The notes below the pieces were generated by a model. The model was not told the origin of the DNA and did not search any database. It saw only the letters and a program-made list of their open reading frames with translations. From Bacilli bacterium (GTDB lineage Bacteria; Bacillota_I; Bacilli_A; RF39; UBA660), in contig JAQVZB010000013.1 in assembly GCA_029004695.1 (NCBI GenBank), positions 1 to 21,372 of the forward strand: a stretch of 21,372 nt of DNA, in the 5' to 3' direction. This document shows, one piece after another, positions 5,854-13,692 of the stretch. The position numbers and the translations under genes were made by a program. Each line of letters begins with the position of its first letter. Position 1 is the stretch's first letter.

Positions 5854-6627
5854 TTAAGCTCTTCTTGTTTCTATTTCTGCCATCTTTTCAAGTACTTCAG
5901 TAGCATTATCTTGATTAATATCATTATAACCAAGTTCTCTTAAAGCTTGAATTTTTACTGAATTAAGTTGTTGGGTTCTAGATAATCTTTCTTCAGTTCT
6001 AGTTTCTATTTCTTGAACAAATCTTCTGTGAGACTCAACAACTTTATTTTTACTCGCTCCTCCACTACTATATAACGAAAAAGCAGAGTGAATTATTCCT
6101 TCAAACATAAATTGTTTATCTTCATTAAATTTAAATTCATGTGGTTTGGTAAATCCCGTTGCTTTAGACATATAAGCTAATAAATATCTGATTTCAGGTA
6201 CATTATCAAGTGATTGTAATAAATGATATAAGTATAATAAAGCATAGTAGTTTTCTTCATGGTCTTGAGTATCAACTAATTTATCTTTAATTAAATAGGT
6301 GATATCCCCTATTAATTGTTGTTCTTCTTTTTTTAAGCCTTTTAAATCTAAAAATTCACCTTGAACATTATCTTTTAATCCTTTATTTAATCTTTCCGTT
6401 ACAGCTAGCATATATTCGGTATTTATTTTAATATTTTCTAAAGTATCATTATCTCCATCTTCTATATCAAGCAGTTTAAATAAAGAAATCTTTTTTTCTT
6501 TAGGCCATTTACTTAAGTTTTGTAATTCTAAATAGTTATAAACCATTTGTCTAGATACTCCTAGGTATTTTGCTAGTCTTACTTTGGATATCCCCAATTC
6601 TTGTAAAATATTATTTAATTGTTCCAT
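5854..6627 (-). CDS. XRE-type DNA-binding regulator with a long unrecognised C-terminal region
   Basis: 257 aa. An N-terminal helix-turn-helix is visible at about 13-34 (SKVRLAKYLGVSRQMVYNYL), typical of the lambda-repressor/XRE class, with WPKEKKISLFKLL closing the domain. Residues 60-190 are mostly helical and acidic, without motifs I recognise. Residues 200-257 are highly charged and probably coiled coil (EIETRTEERLSRTQQLNSVKIQALREL). There is no peptidase, ligand-binding or membrane domain visible. GAGGAG lies upstream of ATG 6627 at good spacing. The gene has the best promoter in the window, overlapped by inverted repeats, suggesting autoregulation. It is flanked by housekeeping genes with no toxin or phage partner, which argues against a mobile-element repressor. 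I do not recognise the full-length family. Confidence 0.8.
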   Translation of the reverse strand: MEQLNNILQELGISKVRLAKYLGVSRQMVYNYLELQNLSKWPKEKKISLFKLLDIEDGDNDTLENIKINTEYMLAVTERLNKGLKDNVQGEFLDLKGLKKEEQQLIGDITYLIKDKLVDTQDHEENYYALLYLYHLLQSLDNVPEIRYLLAYMSKATGFTKPHEFKFNEDKQFMFEGIIHSAFSLYSSGGASKNKVVESHRRFVQEIETRTEERLSRTQQLNSVKIQALRELGYNDINQDNATEVLEKMAEIETRRA

Positions 6628-6661
6628 TTTTTATATACTCCTCTACTCTGTTTACATATTA

Positions 6662-6691
6662 ATTTTATCTTAGTTAACACTTACTTGTCAA
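6662..6691 (-). promoter_or_regulatory. SigA promoter of the XRE regulator
   Basis: A perfect TTGACA (6691-6686) and TAAAAT (6667-6662, 5 of 6) with an 18-bp spacer. This is the strongest -35 box seen in the window. Confidence 0.75.
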
Positions 6692-6701
6692 GTGATTTAA
6701 G
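6674..6701. promoter_or_regulatory. Dyad overlapping the -35 box (candidate operator)
   Basis: ACTTG-T-CAAGT (6683-6693) is a perfect 5-bp dyad centred in the -35 region. It is nested in a longer interrupted one: TTAACACTT (6674-6682) against AAGTGATTTAA (6690-6700), whose arms pair with a two-base offset. Position over the -35 fits repression by the XRE protein encoded downstream. Confidence 0.5.
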
Positions 6702-6716
6702 CTTTTTCTTAATTTT

Positions 6717-7823
6717 TTATAAATAATTTAATTTTTTATTATCATTATATATTTCTTTAATTATCCCTGAGCCAATACATTGTTCCCCTAAATAAAAGAC
6801 ACATGCTTGACCAGGAGTGACAGCTTTTACTTTAGAAGGATATTTAACTAATATTTCATTATTTTCCAAGTATTCAAGTATTACTTCAACATCTGGCCCT
6901 CGATATCTAAATTTAGCCGTACAAAAGGTTGGATTAGTTGGGCTGATAATATTAACTTGATCTACTAAGCAAGCATCACTATATAAATATTTATTATTTT
7001 CTCCAAAGGCGATATATAAAATATTATTTTTCACATTTTTTCCTACCACGAAGTGTTTATCTGGATTGCCACTTAAACCAACATTTCTTCTTTGTCCAAT
7101 AGTATAATTCATTAAACCAGTATGAGTTCCTACTTCATTACCGGTATCAATATCAATAATTCTACCTGGATTAGGTTTTAAATAATTAGAAATAAATTTT
7201 TGATAGTTTCTTTCACCAATAAAGCAAATACCAGTTGAATCTTTTTTATCAGCAATTGCTAAATCTAATTCGGTAGCTATTTTTCTTACCTCAGGCTTTG
7301 TAATATTTCCTAAAGGAAATAAAACATTCTTTAAATTATTAAGTGGCACGCCAGCTAAAAAATAAGTTTGATCTTTATTTAAATCTTTAGCACGGCATAA
7401 TCGATTTCCCGAAATTTTAGCATAGTGACCAGTTGCTACATAATCAGCGCCTAGTTTATTGGCTTCTTTAATAAATAAATCGAATTTTATATATTTATTA
7501 CACATTAAATCCGGATTAGGTGTTCTTCCTTTTTCTAGTTCATCTAAAAAGTATTTAAACACATAATCCCAATATTCTTTAATAAAATCCACTCTATATA
7601 AAGGAATATTTAATTTTTCACATACTTTAAGAGCATCATTATAATCTTGTTCTTGAGGGCAAATTTCCATACTTAAATTAGGATTACCTTCAGTATCATT
7701 ATTTACTAGGGAATCCCAGTTTCTCATGAAAAGGCCAATTACTTCATAACCTTCTTTTAATAATAAATAAGCAGCTACTGAAGAGTCTACTCCCCCACTC
7801 ATTCCAATGACAACTTTTTTCAT
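6717..7823 (-). CDS. mnmA: tRNA-specific 2-thiouridylase MnmA
   Basis: Makes 2-thiouridine at U34 of tRNA-Lys, -Glu and -Gln using sulfur relayed from a cysteine desulfurase. The 368-aa protein shows the PP-loop SGGVDSS (9-15), the catalytic Cys in NPDLMCNKYIKF (C108), the second catalytic Cys in STGICFIGER (C200), the ATGHYA segment (130-135) and the C-terminal beta-barrel with KFRYRGPDVEV and TPGQACVFY. Length is normal. I chose ATG 7823 because MKKVVIGMSGG fits the family; a GTG three codons upstream (7832) is in frame but falls in the GTGAT part of the likely SD. It lies 26 bp downstream of the SpoIIM-like gene and is probably cotranscribed with it. No clear terminator follows. Confidence 0.95.
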   Translation of the reverse strand: MKKVVIGMSGGVDSSVAAYLLLKEGYEVIGLFMRNWDSLVNNDTEGNPNLSMEICPQEQDYNDALKVCEKLNIPLYRVDFIKEYWDYVFKYFLDELEKGRTPNPDLMCNKYIKFDLFIKEANKLGADYVATGHYAKISGNRLCRAKDLNKDQTYFLAGVPLNNLKNVLFPLGNITKPEVRKIATELDLAIADKKDSTGICFIGERNYQKFISNYLKPNPGRIIDIDTGNEVGTHTGLMNYTIGQRRNVGLSGNPDKHFVVGKNVKNNILYIAFGENNKYLYSDACLVDQVNIISPTNPTFCTAKFRYRGPDVEVILEYLENNEILVKYPSKVKAVTPGQACVFYLGEQCIGSGIIKEIYNDNKKLNYL

Positions 7824-7849
7824 AAATATCACATCTTAATTATATCAAT

Positions 7850-8434
7850 TTATAGTAAAAAAAGAAAGTAAGCTAGTATTTTATTACCAAATAAGTATAT
7901 TAATAAATCAAATATTATTATAATAATCAATACAAAACCATTTTTTATTAATTGTAAAAATACTAGTTCATAGATCTTATAATCTTTATTTTTAATTACT
8001 GTATAAAGTTTTTTACTAAATCTTAAGGCAATAATTAACATATAAATTAGGATTAAATAAAAGACTAATTTATTTATCATAATAAAGATAAAACCATATA
8101 ATAAGCCTTTTATTTTTTTATAATGAAAAAAACCAGCAATTAAAAAACCAATACTTATTCCTTCATAAAATAAATAAAATAACATTAACGGTATTCCAAG
8201 AACAAATAAAGAGCAGATTGTAAAGATAGATATAATAATTAAATGATAAATAAAATTATTTTGCTTAGTATTTATTAATGTATCACTTAGACTAGATAAT
8301 TCATTTATAATGCTACTTTTAGTTATATCAGGTTGAATAATATATATATATAATCCAATTAAAAAACCTAAAGTAAAAAGTGATACTAGAAATTTAATTA
8401 ATAATTTATTATTGCTTGTCCACTTTAATTTCAT
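7850..8434 (-). CDS. SpoIIM-like multi-pass membrane protein
   Basis: 194 aa with five or six hydrophobic segments at about 12-34, 63-80, 81-103, 109-140 and 160-192. The arrangement (one N-terminal segment, an extracytoplasmic linker of about 30 residues with KQNNFIYHL, then paired segments with a Gly-rich centre such as LFYEGISIGFLIAGFF) resembles the SpoIIM/DUF95 family. In B. subtilis SpoIIM works with SpoIID and SpoIIP in septal peptidoglycan hydrolysis during engulfment, but non-sporulating bacteria also have family members. No SpoIID or SpoIIP is in the window. The start ATG 8434 follows GGTGAT with only 3 nt between. Low sequence identity makes the family call moderate; it could be an unrelated membrane protein. 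Confidence 0.55.
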   Translation of the reverse strand: MKLKWTSNNKLLIKFLVSLFTLGFLIGLYIYIIQPDITKSSIINELSSLSDTLINTKQNNFIYHLIIISIFTICSLFVLGIPLMLFYLFYEGISIGFLIAGFFHYKKIKGLLYGFIFIMINKLVFYLILIYMLIIALRFSKKLYTVIKNKDYKIYELVFLQLIKNGFVLIIIIIFDLLIYLFGNKILAYFLFLL

Positions 8435-8437
8435 GTA

Positions 8438-8477
8438 ATCACCATTAAATTATATTTTAGTCTTCCAATATTATGAA
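8438..8477 (-). promoter_or_regulatory. Promoter and SD of the SpoIIM-like gene
   Basis: TTCATA (8477-8472), 17 bp, TATAAT (8454-8449), then GGTGAT (8443-8438) after 5 nt. The predicted start falls at the SD, leaving a leader of about 8 nt. Confidence 0.55.
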
Positions 8478-8505
8478 TTTTTTTGTATAATTGTTTATAG
8501 GTGAT
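8463..8505 (+). promoter_or_regulatory. Promoter and SD of the 36-aa membrane peptide gene
   Basis: TTCCAA (8463-8468), 17 bp, TATAAT (8486-8491), then AGGTGAT (8499-8505) after 7 nt, with the ATG at 8511. It is divergent from, and interleaved with, the promoter of the SpoIIM-like gene. Confidence 0.6.
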
Positions 8506-8510
8506 TAAAA

Positions 8511-8621
8511 ATGGCAAATAAAGCAAAGAAAAAAAATAAAAATATCGGTGCAAAAATATTTGTTTGGATTCTCGTATTAGTTATGGTTATTAGCAGTATT
8601 GGAATTCTATCTTTATGGTAA
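8511..8621 (+). CDS. 36-aa single-pass membrane peptide (DUF4044-like)
   Basis: ATG 8511 follows AGGTGAT at 5 nt and the frame ends TAA at 8619-8621. The product starts MANKAKKKNKNIGAKIF, a lysine-rich cytoplasmic head, followed by one hydrophobic segment of about 20 residues (VWILVLVMVISSIGILSLW) to the C-terminus. This head-plus-anchor layout matches the small Firmicutes proteins grouped as DUF4044, of unknown function. It has its own promoter and terminator, which supports it being a real gene despite its size. The family link is from overall layout only. Confidence 0.72.
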   Translation: MANKAKKKNKNIGAKIFVWILVLVMVISSIGILSLW

Positions 8622-8630
8622 GATATTAAA

Positions 8631-8653
8631 AAGCCTCAATTTTTGAGGTTTTT
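8631..8653. terminator. Bidirectional terminator after the 36-aa gene and the sugar transferase
   Basis: CCTCAA (8634-8639) pairs with TTGAGG (8643-8648) across a TTT loop, with A5 before (minus-strand U tract) and T5 after. The sugar-transferase TGA (8638-8636) is inside the stem. Confidence 0.85.
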
Positions 8654-9205
8654 ATTTGTAAATAAATCAAAAAATTGAATGATAACAACTAATATTGATT
8701 TAAAAAATAATTTTAGATCAGTTTTAAATGATATTTCATCAACATACTTTAAATCATTTTTTATTTTATCATCATGAGTAGAATATCTTCGGCCTTCACT
8801 TTGAGCATATCCCAATACTCCAGGTTTAACCAAATATCTTTTGGGATTATAAGAGTTCTTTGGTAATTTATCATTAGTCATAAATGGTCTAGGTCCGATA
8901 AAGGACATATCTCCCTTTATGATATTAAATAATTGAGGTAATTCATCTAAGCCAGACTGTCTTATTACTTTAGATACTTTAGTAATTCTTTGATTTCGAT
9001 TTAATTTTAAATCATCTTTCATTGATTTAAATTTATACATTATAAATGGTTTTTTATATAAGCCCATTCTTTCTTGTTTAAATATTGTTTTGCCTTTTAA
9101 ATTGATTTTTAAAATTAAATAAATAATAATCATTAATGGAAATAATATAATTAAGAAAATTAATGCCATTATAAAATCTAATATTCTTTTTATATATTTA
9201 TACAT
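8636..9205 (-). CDS. Small polyprenyl-phosphate sugar-1-phosphate transferase
   Basis: 189-aa monotopic phosphoglycosyl transferase (PglC/bacterial sugar transferase domain only). It moves a sugar-1-phosphate from a UDP-sugar to undecaprenyl phosphate, the first step of capsule, glycan or teichoic-type polymer assembly at the inner membrane. Residues 8-32 are the re-entrant hydrophobic helix. FKQERMG (42-48) and FKSM (59-62) follow, then the catalytic DE dyad D87-E88 in SGLDELPQLFNIIKGDMSFIGPRP (84-107), and the KPGVLGYAQ segment. Sugar specificity is not predictable. No other glycan genes are nearby: it sits one base after trmK at the tail of the dnaG-rpoD-trmK unit, which is unusual. The SD is weak, so expression may depend on coupling with trmK. 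Confidence 0.9.
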   Translation of the reverse strand: MYKYIKRILDFIMALIFLIILFPLMIIIYLILKINLKGKTIFKQERMGLYKKPFIMYKFKSMKDDLKLNRNQRITKVSKVIRQSGLDELPQLFNIIKGDMSFIGPRPFMTNDKLPKNSYNPKRYLVKPGVLGYAQSEGRRYSTHDDKIKNDLKYVDEISFKTDLKLFFKSILVVIIQFFDLFTNKNLKN

Positions 9206-9206
9206 C

Positions 9207-9851
9207 TTATTTACTTAATCTTTTTAAAAAGATTTCTTCTTTCTTATGATTTATTATTGTAGCTATTTTATATTTAGGTATATTTTCTAATACAGCTCTT
9301 TTCTTTTTTAATAAAAATTTAAAATAATCCTTATTAGCATAGATTAAAAATGGCCCATACATTAATTCTTTAAAGGTATATTTTCTGTTGCCTTTTTCAA
9401 AAACAATATTTATATAATAATGACCTTTATCATATACAATTGACTCATGAGTAATGTAATATTCTTTTAACACTAAATATTTTCGTAATAGATAATGATC
9501 ATTATTTGATTGAATAATTAATTTATTTATTTGCGTTAAATTAGGATGACTTAAAATTTTTATAATTGTATTTGTGCCTAGTCCTGATATTATTACTGTA
9601 TTAATATTTTGATCAATGATACTAATTCCATCACTTAATCTAGCATCTATTTTATCTTGTAATTTATATTTTTTAATATTTTTAAGAGCATTATTTAATG
9701 CTTTTTGATTTATATCACTAACAACTATTTTTTCTAAGCTCTTATTTTTTACTAAATAAATACCTAATAAAGCATGATCACAACCGATGTCCATTACTTT
9801 ATCTTCTTTTTTAATTAAACCAGCAATGGATTTTAATCTATTACTAAGCAT
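9207..9851 (-). CDS. trmK: tRNA (adenine22-N1)-methyltransferase TrmK
   Basis: Class I SAM-dependent methyltransferase forming m1A22 in tRNA; in B. subtilis (YqfN) it also lies next to sigA. The 214-aa product starts MLSNRLKSIAGLIKKEDKV and has the SAM loop DIGCDHALLGIYL (21-33), the acidic strand end VVSDIN (43-48), and the family block IISGLGTNTI followed by LIIQSNNDHYLLRKYL. The catalytic block, more often written AGMGG in homologues as I recall them, reads SGLGT here. The C-terminal quarter is basic and probably helical, as in the family. The gene starts 1 nt after the rpoD stop. Its place after dnaG-rpoD supports the call. Confidence 0.88.
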   Translation of the reverse strand: MLSNRLKSIAGLIKKEDKVMDIGCDHALLGIYLVKNKSLEKIVVSDINQKALNNALKNIKKYKLQDKIDARLSDGISIIDQNINTVIISGLGTNTIIKILSHPNLTQINKLIIQSNNDHYLLRKYLVLKEYYITHESIVYDKGHYYINIVFEKGNRKYTFKELMYGPFLIYANKDYFKFLLKKKRAVLENIPKYKIATIINHKKEEIFLKRLSK

Positions 9852-9852
9852 T

Positions 9853-10962
9853 TTAATCCACCATAAAGTCTTTTAATTTTTTAGCTCGTGATGGATGTCT
9901 TAATTTTCTTAAGGCTTTTGCTTCTATTTGTCTAATTCTTTCACGAGTAACATTAAATCTTTTACCAACTTCTTCTAAAGTATAGCTTGTCCCATCAATA
10001 AGCCCAAAACGAAGTTCTAATACTTGTTGTTCTCTTGGTTGTAAAGTAGATAATACTGCTTGAATTTCTTCTTTTAATATCGTATTAGTTGCAAATTCTT
10101 CTGGGGTTCTAGCCCGATCATCAGGCACAAAATCCCCAAGACTTGAATCTTCTTCTTCCCCGATTGGTGTTTCTAAACTTACTGGATCTTGACTAATTTT
10201 AATGACTTCTCGCACCTTTTCAACTGAAATACCCATTTTAGCACCTATTTCTTCTTCAGTAGGTTCGCGGTCTAATTCTAAGGTTAATTGTCTTTGAATA
10301 CGAGCCATTTTATTAATTGTTTCAACCATATGAACCGGTACTCTAATTGTTCTAGCTTGATCAGCTAAAGCTCTAGTAATAGCTTGTCTTATCCACCAAG
10401 TAGCATAAGTACTAAATTTATATCCTTTACCATAATCAAATTTTTCAACTGCTTTCATTAAGCCAATATTACCTTCTTGAATTAAATCTAAGAATAATAA
10501 TCCTCGACCGACATATCTTTTAGCTATTGATACAACTAATCGTAAGTTAGATTCAGCTAATATGTTTTTGGCTTCTTCATCGCCTTCTTCAACTCTAATG
10601 GATAAAGCCATTTCTTCGTCAGGACTTAATAAAGAAATTCTTCCTATTTCTTTTAAATACATTCTTACAGGATCATTAATATTAATATTTTTAGTTAAAT
10701 CCGATTCATTTAAAATTTTTACTTCGGTTTCTTTAATTTTTTCACCTTTATTATGAGCTTTTAAATCTTCAGCAGAAATTACATTTATACCATTATCAAT
10801 AAAAAAATTATAAAGTTCATCTAATGAATCAACATCGACATCTAATCCTTTTAATGAATTAGCTAATTCTTCAAAGGTAATATACCCATTTGTATGTCCC
10901 GATTCTAATAAAGCTTCTTTTCTTTCTTCTAATGTTTTTATTTCAACAATTTTCTTAGTCAT
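9853..10962 (-). CDS. rpoD: RNA polymerase primary sigma factor SigA/RpoD
   Basis: Housekeeping sigma factor, 369 aa, the size seen in Bacilli. Residues 1-90 are a short region 1.1. Region 1.2 begins at DPVRMYLKEIG (97-107). Regions 2.1-2.4 run from about 120 to 200 and include RLVVSIAKRY, DLIQEGNIGLMKAVEKFD and STYATWWIRQAI, with residues that read the -10 box. RTIRVPVHM (205-212) starts region 3. Region 4.2 has the helix-turn-helix TLEEVGKRFNVTRERIRQIE (328-347) that reads the -35 box. It overlaps dnaG by 8 nt and has GAGGG as SD, indicating coupling within the classical macromolecular synthesis operon. No ribosomal protein S21 gene precedes dnaG, as is usual outside Proteobacteria. Confidence 0.98.
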   Translation of the reverse strand: MTKKIVEIKTLEERKEALLESGHTNGYITFEELANSLKGLDVDVDSLDELYNFFIDNGINVISAEDLKAHNKGEKIKETEVKILNESDLTKNININDPVRMYLKEIGRISLLSPDEEMALSIRVEEGDEEAKNILAESNLRLVVSIAKRYVGRGLLFLDLIQEGNIGLMKAVEKFDYGKGYKFSTYATWWIRQAITRALADQARTIRVPVHMVETINKMARIQRQLTLELDREPTEEEIGAKMGISVEKVREVIKISQDPVSLETPIGEEEDSSLGDFVPDDRARTPEEFATNTILKEEIQAVLSTLQPREQQVLELRFGLIDGTSYTLEEVGKRFNVTRERIRQIEAKALRKLRHPSRAKKLKDFMVD

Positions 10963-12676
10963 TATTTTCCCTCTCTTTTTTTAATTTAATTATTAAATCA
11001 TTGATTTCTTGTTTTCGATTTATATCTGGTTCGGTTTTTAGTTCAATTAATAAAGAATTTATTTGTTCTTCTTTAATCCATTTATAGATAAAAGCAATAT
11101 AATTATCAAATTCTTCATATATTGGTTCCTTTTCTTCATAATAATTTATGATTCTTAATACGGTTTCATAATATTCATTATTAGATTCAAAGGTAATAAA
11201 ATCAGCAATATTAAAATCTTTATTTATTTTATAAAACGCTAAAATATCATTTGCTATCTGACCATATTCTTTATCAGGAATATAACCTAAATCTTTTTCA
11301 TATTTGCGAATATATTTGATATCTTTCATCATCATATAAATAAGAGCTTCACTGATTTTTTTGTTTTTATTCAGTTTTAAAGATTTTTTGATTATTTTAG
11401 GTTCATTCAATTTCACTTCTTTTTTTATTAATTTACTATATAATAAACTTTTATCTATGCCAAACTCTTTATTTAAATTATTAATTGTAACTTCTTTCAA
11501 AATATCATCATTTATATAATTTAGTTCGTTTATAATGGCATTTATATAATTAGCTAAATCTTTACTTTTATTTAAATCTTTATTTTTTTTAAAATATAAT
11601 AATTTAAAATCAAAAAAAGATATCGGATTTTTAATAACTTCTTTAAATTTATTTTCCCCATTTTTGATAATATAATCATCAGGATCTTTCTCCCCACTAA
11701 TTCTTACAACCGCAACATTAATGTTATGCTTTAGTAATTCTTCACCAGCAGCTATAGTGCTTTTCTCCCCCGCTTCATCATTATCCATTAATAATATAAT
11801 TTTAACATTTAACCTTTTTAATAATAAAGCGTGCTCTTTAGTTAATGCTGTTCCCATTGTTGCAACAACATTTTTGACTCCAACAGTGTGCATTCTAATA
11901 ACATCTAAAAAGCCTTCAACAATAAATATTTCTTTATTTTTTTTAGATTCACTTTTAGCTTTATCATAATTAAATAAAATATTACTTTTTTTAAAGATTA
12001 TTGATTCTTTACTATTTAGATATTTATTAGTATCTTCATTATTATATATTCGGCCACTAAAAGCTACTACTTCGCCTTTTTCATTATTGATGGGAAATAT
12101 GATTCGATTTCTAAATACATCATAAATATTATCACTTTTATTAGCTAAACCTATTTCGATAATTTGCTTTTCGGAATATTTTTTATTGATTAATAATTTA
12201 GATAAATTATTATCATTAAATGCTACCCCAATATTAAAGTCATTAATAGTTTCATCAAATATTTTTCTTTTATTCAAGTATTTTTTAGCTAGAAGACCTT
12301 CTTTACTTTTTAAATTATTTAAATAATATTTATTAGCAAGATTCATTATTTCATAATATTCTTTATTAATTTTATTTTCCGATATTTTATAATTAACATT
12401 ATGCCCTATTTTTATTCCTACTAATTTTACAGCTTCAGGAAAAGTAAGATTTTCATAGTCTTTAACAAAAGAAAAAACATTTCCTGATGCTCCACATACA
12501 AAACAAGTATAAATTTGTTTTTCTGGAGAAACACTTAAAGATGGTTTATGATCATCATGAAATGGACAAACGCCAAAATAATTTTTACCTTTTGGTTCTA
12601 AATTAATATAAGAAGAAATGATATCAACAATATTAGCTTTGTTTCTGATTAAATTTATTTCTTCATTTGGTATCAT
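10955..12676 (-). CDS. dnaG: DNA primase DnaG
   Basis: Synthesises RNA primers at the replication fork with DnaB helicase. The 573-aa protein has the N-terminal CHC2 zinc-binding domain with C37, H40, C58 and C61, the central domain, and a TOPRIM core with EIFIVEGFLDV (E254), LLMDNDEAGEKS (298-300 DND) and the KDPDDYI segment (330-336). The C-terminal 200 residues are lysine-rich and divergent, as expected for the helicase-interaction domain. ATG 12676 is preceded by AAGGTGAT. It is the first gene of dnaG-rpoD-trmK-sugar transferase and lies downstream of the rnfCD terminator. Confidence 0.97.
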   Translation of the reverse strand: MIPNEEINLIRNKANIVDIISSYINLEPKGKNYFGVCPFHDDHKPSLSVSPEKQIYTCFVCGASGNVFSFVKDYENLTFPEAVKLVGIKIGHNVNYKISENKINKEYYEIMNLANKYYLNNLKSKEGLLAKKYLNKRKIFDETINDFNIGVAFNDNNLSKLLINKKYSEKQIIEIGLANKSDNIYDVFRNRIIFPINNEKGEVVAFSGRIYNNEDTNKYLNSKESIIFKKSNILFNYDKAKSESKKNKEIFIVEGFLDVIRMHTVGVKNVVATMGTALTKEHALLLKRLNVKIILLMDNDEAGEKSTIAAGEELLKHNINVAVVRISGEKDPDDYIIKNGENKFKEVIKNPISFFDFKLLYFKKNKDLNKSKDLANYINAIINELNYINDDILKEVTINNLNKEFGIDKSLLYSKLIKKEVKLNEPKIIKKSLKLNKNKKISEALIYMMMKDIKYIRKYEKDLGYIPDKEYGQIANDILAFYKINKDFNIADFITFESNNEYYETVLRIINYYEEKEPIYEEFDNYIAFIYKWIKEEQINSLLIELKTEPDINRKQEINDLIIKLKKERENND

Positions 12677-12684
12677 TTAGAAAT

Positions 12685-12722
12685 CACCTTCTGTTTATTA
12701 TATATTCCCTTATTTATGACAA
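12685..12722 (-). promoter_or_regulatory. Promoter candidate of the dnaG operon
   Basis: TATAAT (12702-12697) is followed after 6 nt by AAGGTGAT. The best -35-like box, TTGTCA (12722-12717), is only 14 bp away, below the usual 16-18, so the -35 is uncertain. The gap 12677-12789 otherwise holds only the rnfD terminator. Confidence 0.45.
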
Positions 12723-12767
12723 TTTCCTTTATTTTTTAGGCGAATTTTAAATTTTTGGTCTTTTTTA

Positions 12768-12791
12768 AATAAAAAAAGCCATTTCTGGCTT
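12768..12791 (-). terminator. Terminator of the rnfC-rnfD operon
   Basis: AAGCCA and TGGCTT (12776-12781 with 12786-12791) form a hairpin with a 4-nt loop; the minus-strand product is followed by a U7 tract (A run at 12771-12777). It closes rnfD just before the dnaG promoter; the rnfD stop codon is within the stem. Confidence 0.8.
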
Positions 12792-13692
12792 ATTTTAAAC
12801 ATAATTTGTCGATAAAATCATGTAAAATACTAACTATTAATACTGCTCCTAAAACCGCAAGAGTTGGTTCAATTAAAAAGAAAATAAAGGTAAGAATTCC
12901 TAATAATATACTATAAATAAGTTTTCCATACATGGTATATGAACTAGATAATGGATCAGTTGCAATATAAATAAAACAAAATAAAATACCATTAGAAAAA
13001 AGATTATTAAAGATTAATTCGATTTCATTTTTATATATTCCGTAACCACATATTAGAGCTGTAAATGTTAAAGCACTAAATAAAGGAATCATTTTTTTAT
13101 AATAATTTTTACTGACTAAAACTATTAAACTTATAAGTAATAATAATCCATATGTCGTATTAATTCCTCCACTACAACGACCAATTAAATAATCAAAAGA
13201 ACTTAAATTAAAAGTTTTAGTTGCTTCATAAATATTAAGAAATGTAAAAGTAGATGTCATATTAATAATAAAGATAATAATTAATGAAGTAAGCGCCATA
13301 ATATTTATCTTCGTATTTTTCATAAACTTACTGATCATAAATATTATAAAAGTAACAACTATATATAAAAATATATTAGTATTAATACTAATAATTGAAC
13401 CTACAATTATTCCATATATCGGATGAAAAGAAGAAAAGATCTTATTACTTAATTTATCATTATTTTTTTTAATTAAATTTTCATATATTAAGTTAACTAT
13501 TATTCCGATTAAAAAGCCACTAATAGTAATTAATAAGGGCTTAAATAAGCCATATATGTTGACTAAATCATTTGTATACAATTTTATGCCATTTTTATAA
13601 AAACCCGCTAAAATTAAAGGAATAAGAGATAATAAAAGATATATAGAGATTTTTTTAATTGAATAATCACTTCTTAAATATAAATTATTCAT
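12790..13692 (-). CDS. rnfD: Divergent RnfD/NqrB-family membrane subunit
   Basis: 300 aa with about nine hydrophobic segments. The C-terminal block FIYIATDPLSSSYTMYGKLIY (240-260) matches the RnfD/NqrB signature F-I-A-T-D-P followed by G-x-x-x-Y, and FDYLIGRCSGGINTT (166-180) aligns by eye with the D-L-F-L-G-x-x-P-G-S-I-G-E-T-S segment of RnfD. Two expected motifs are weak: the K-N-I-F-N-P-A element appears as KINIMALTS (128-136), and the S-G-A-T covalent FMN site appears at best as YEAT (155-158). Rnf complexes pump Na+ or H+ while moving electrons between ferredoxin and NAD, but here only C and D are present, so the coupled reaction is doubtful. It starts in a TAATG overlap with rnfC. The family is fairly clear; the function is not. 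Confidence 0.75.
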   Translation of the reverse strand: MNNLYLRSDYSIKKISIYLLLSLIPLILAGFYKNGIKLYTNDLVNIYGLFKPLLITISGFLIGIIVNLIYENLIKKNNDKLSNKIFSSFHPIYGIIVGSIISINTNIFLYIVVTFIIFMISKFMKNTKINIMALTSLIIIFIINMTSTFTFLNIYEATKTFNLSSFDYLIGRCSGGINTTYGLLLLISLIVLVSKNYYKKMIPLFSALTFTALICGYGIYKNEIELIFNNLFSNGILFCFIYIATDPLSSSYTMYGKLIYSILLGILTFIFFLIEPTLAVLGAVLIVSILHDFIDKLCLK

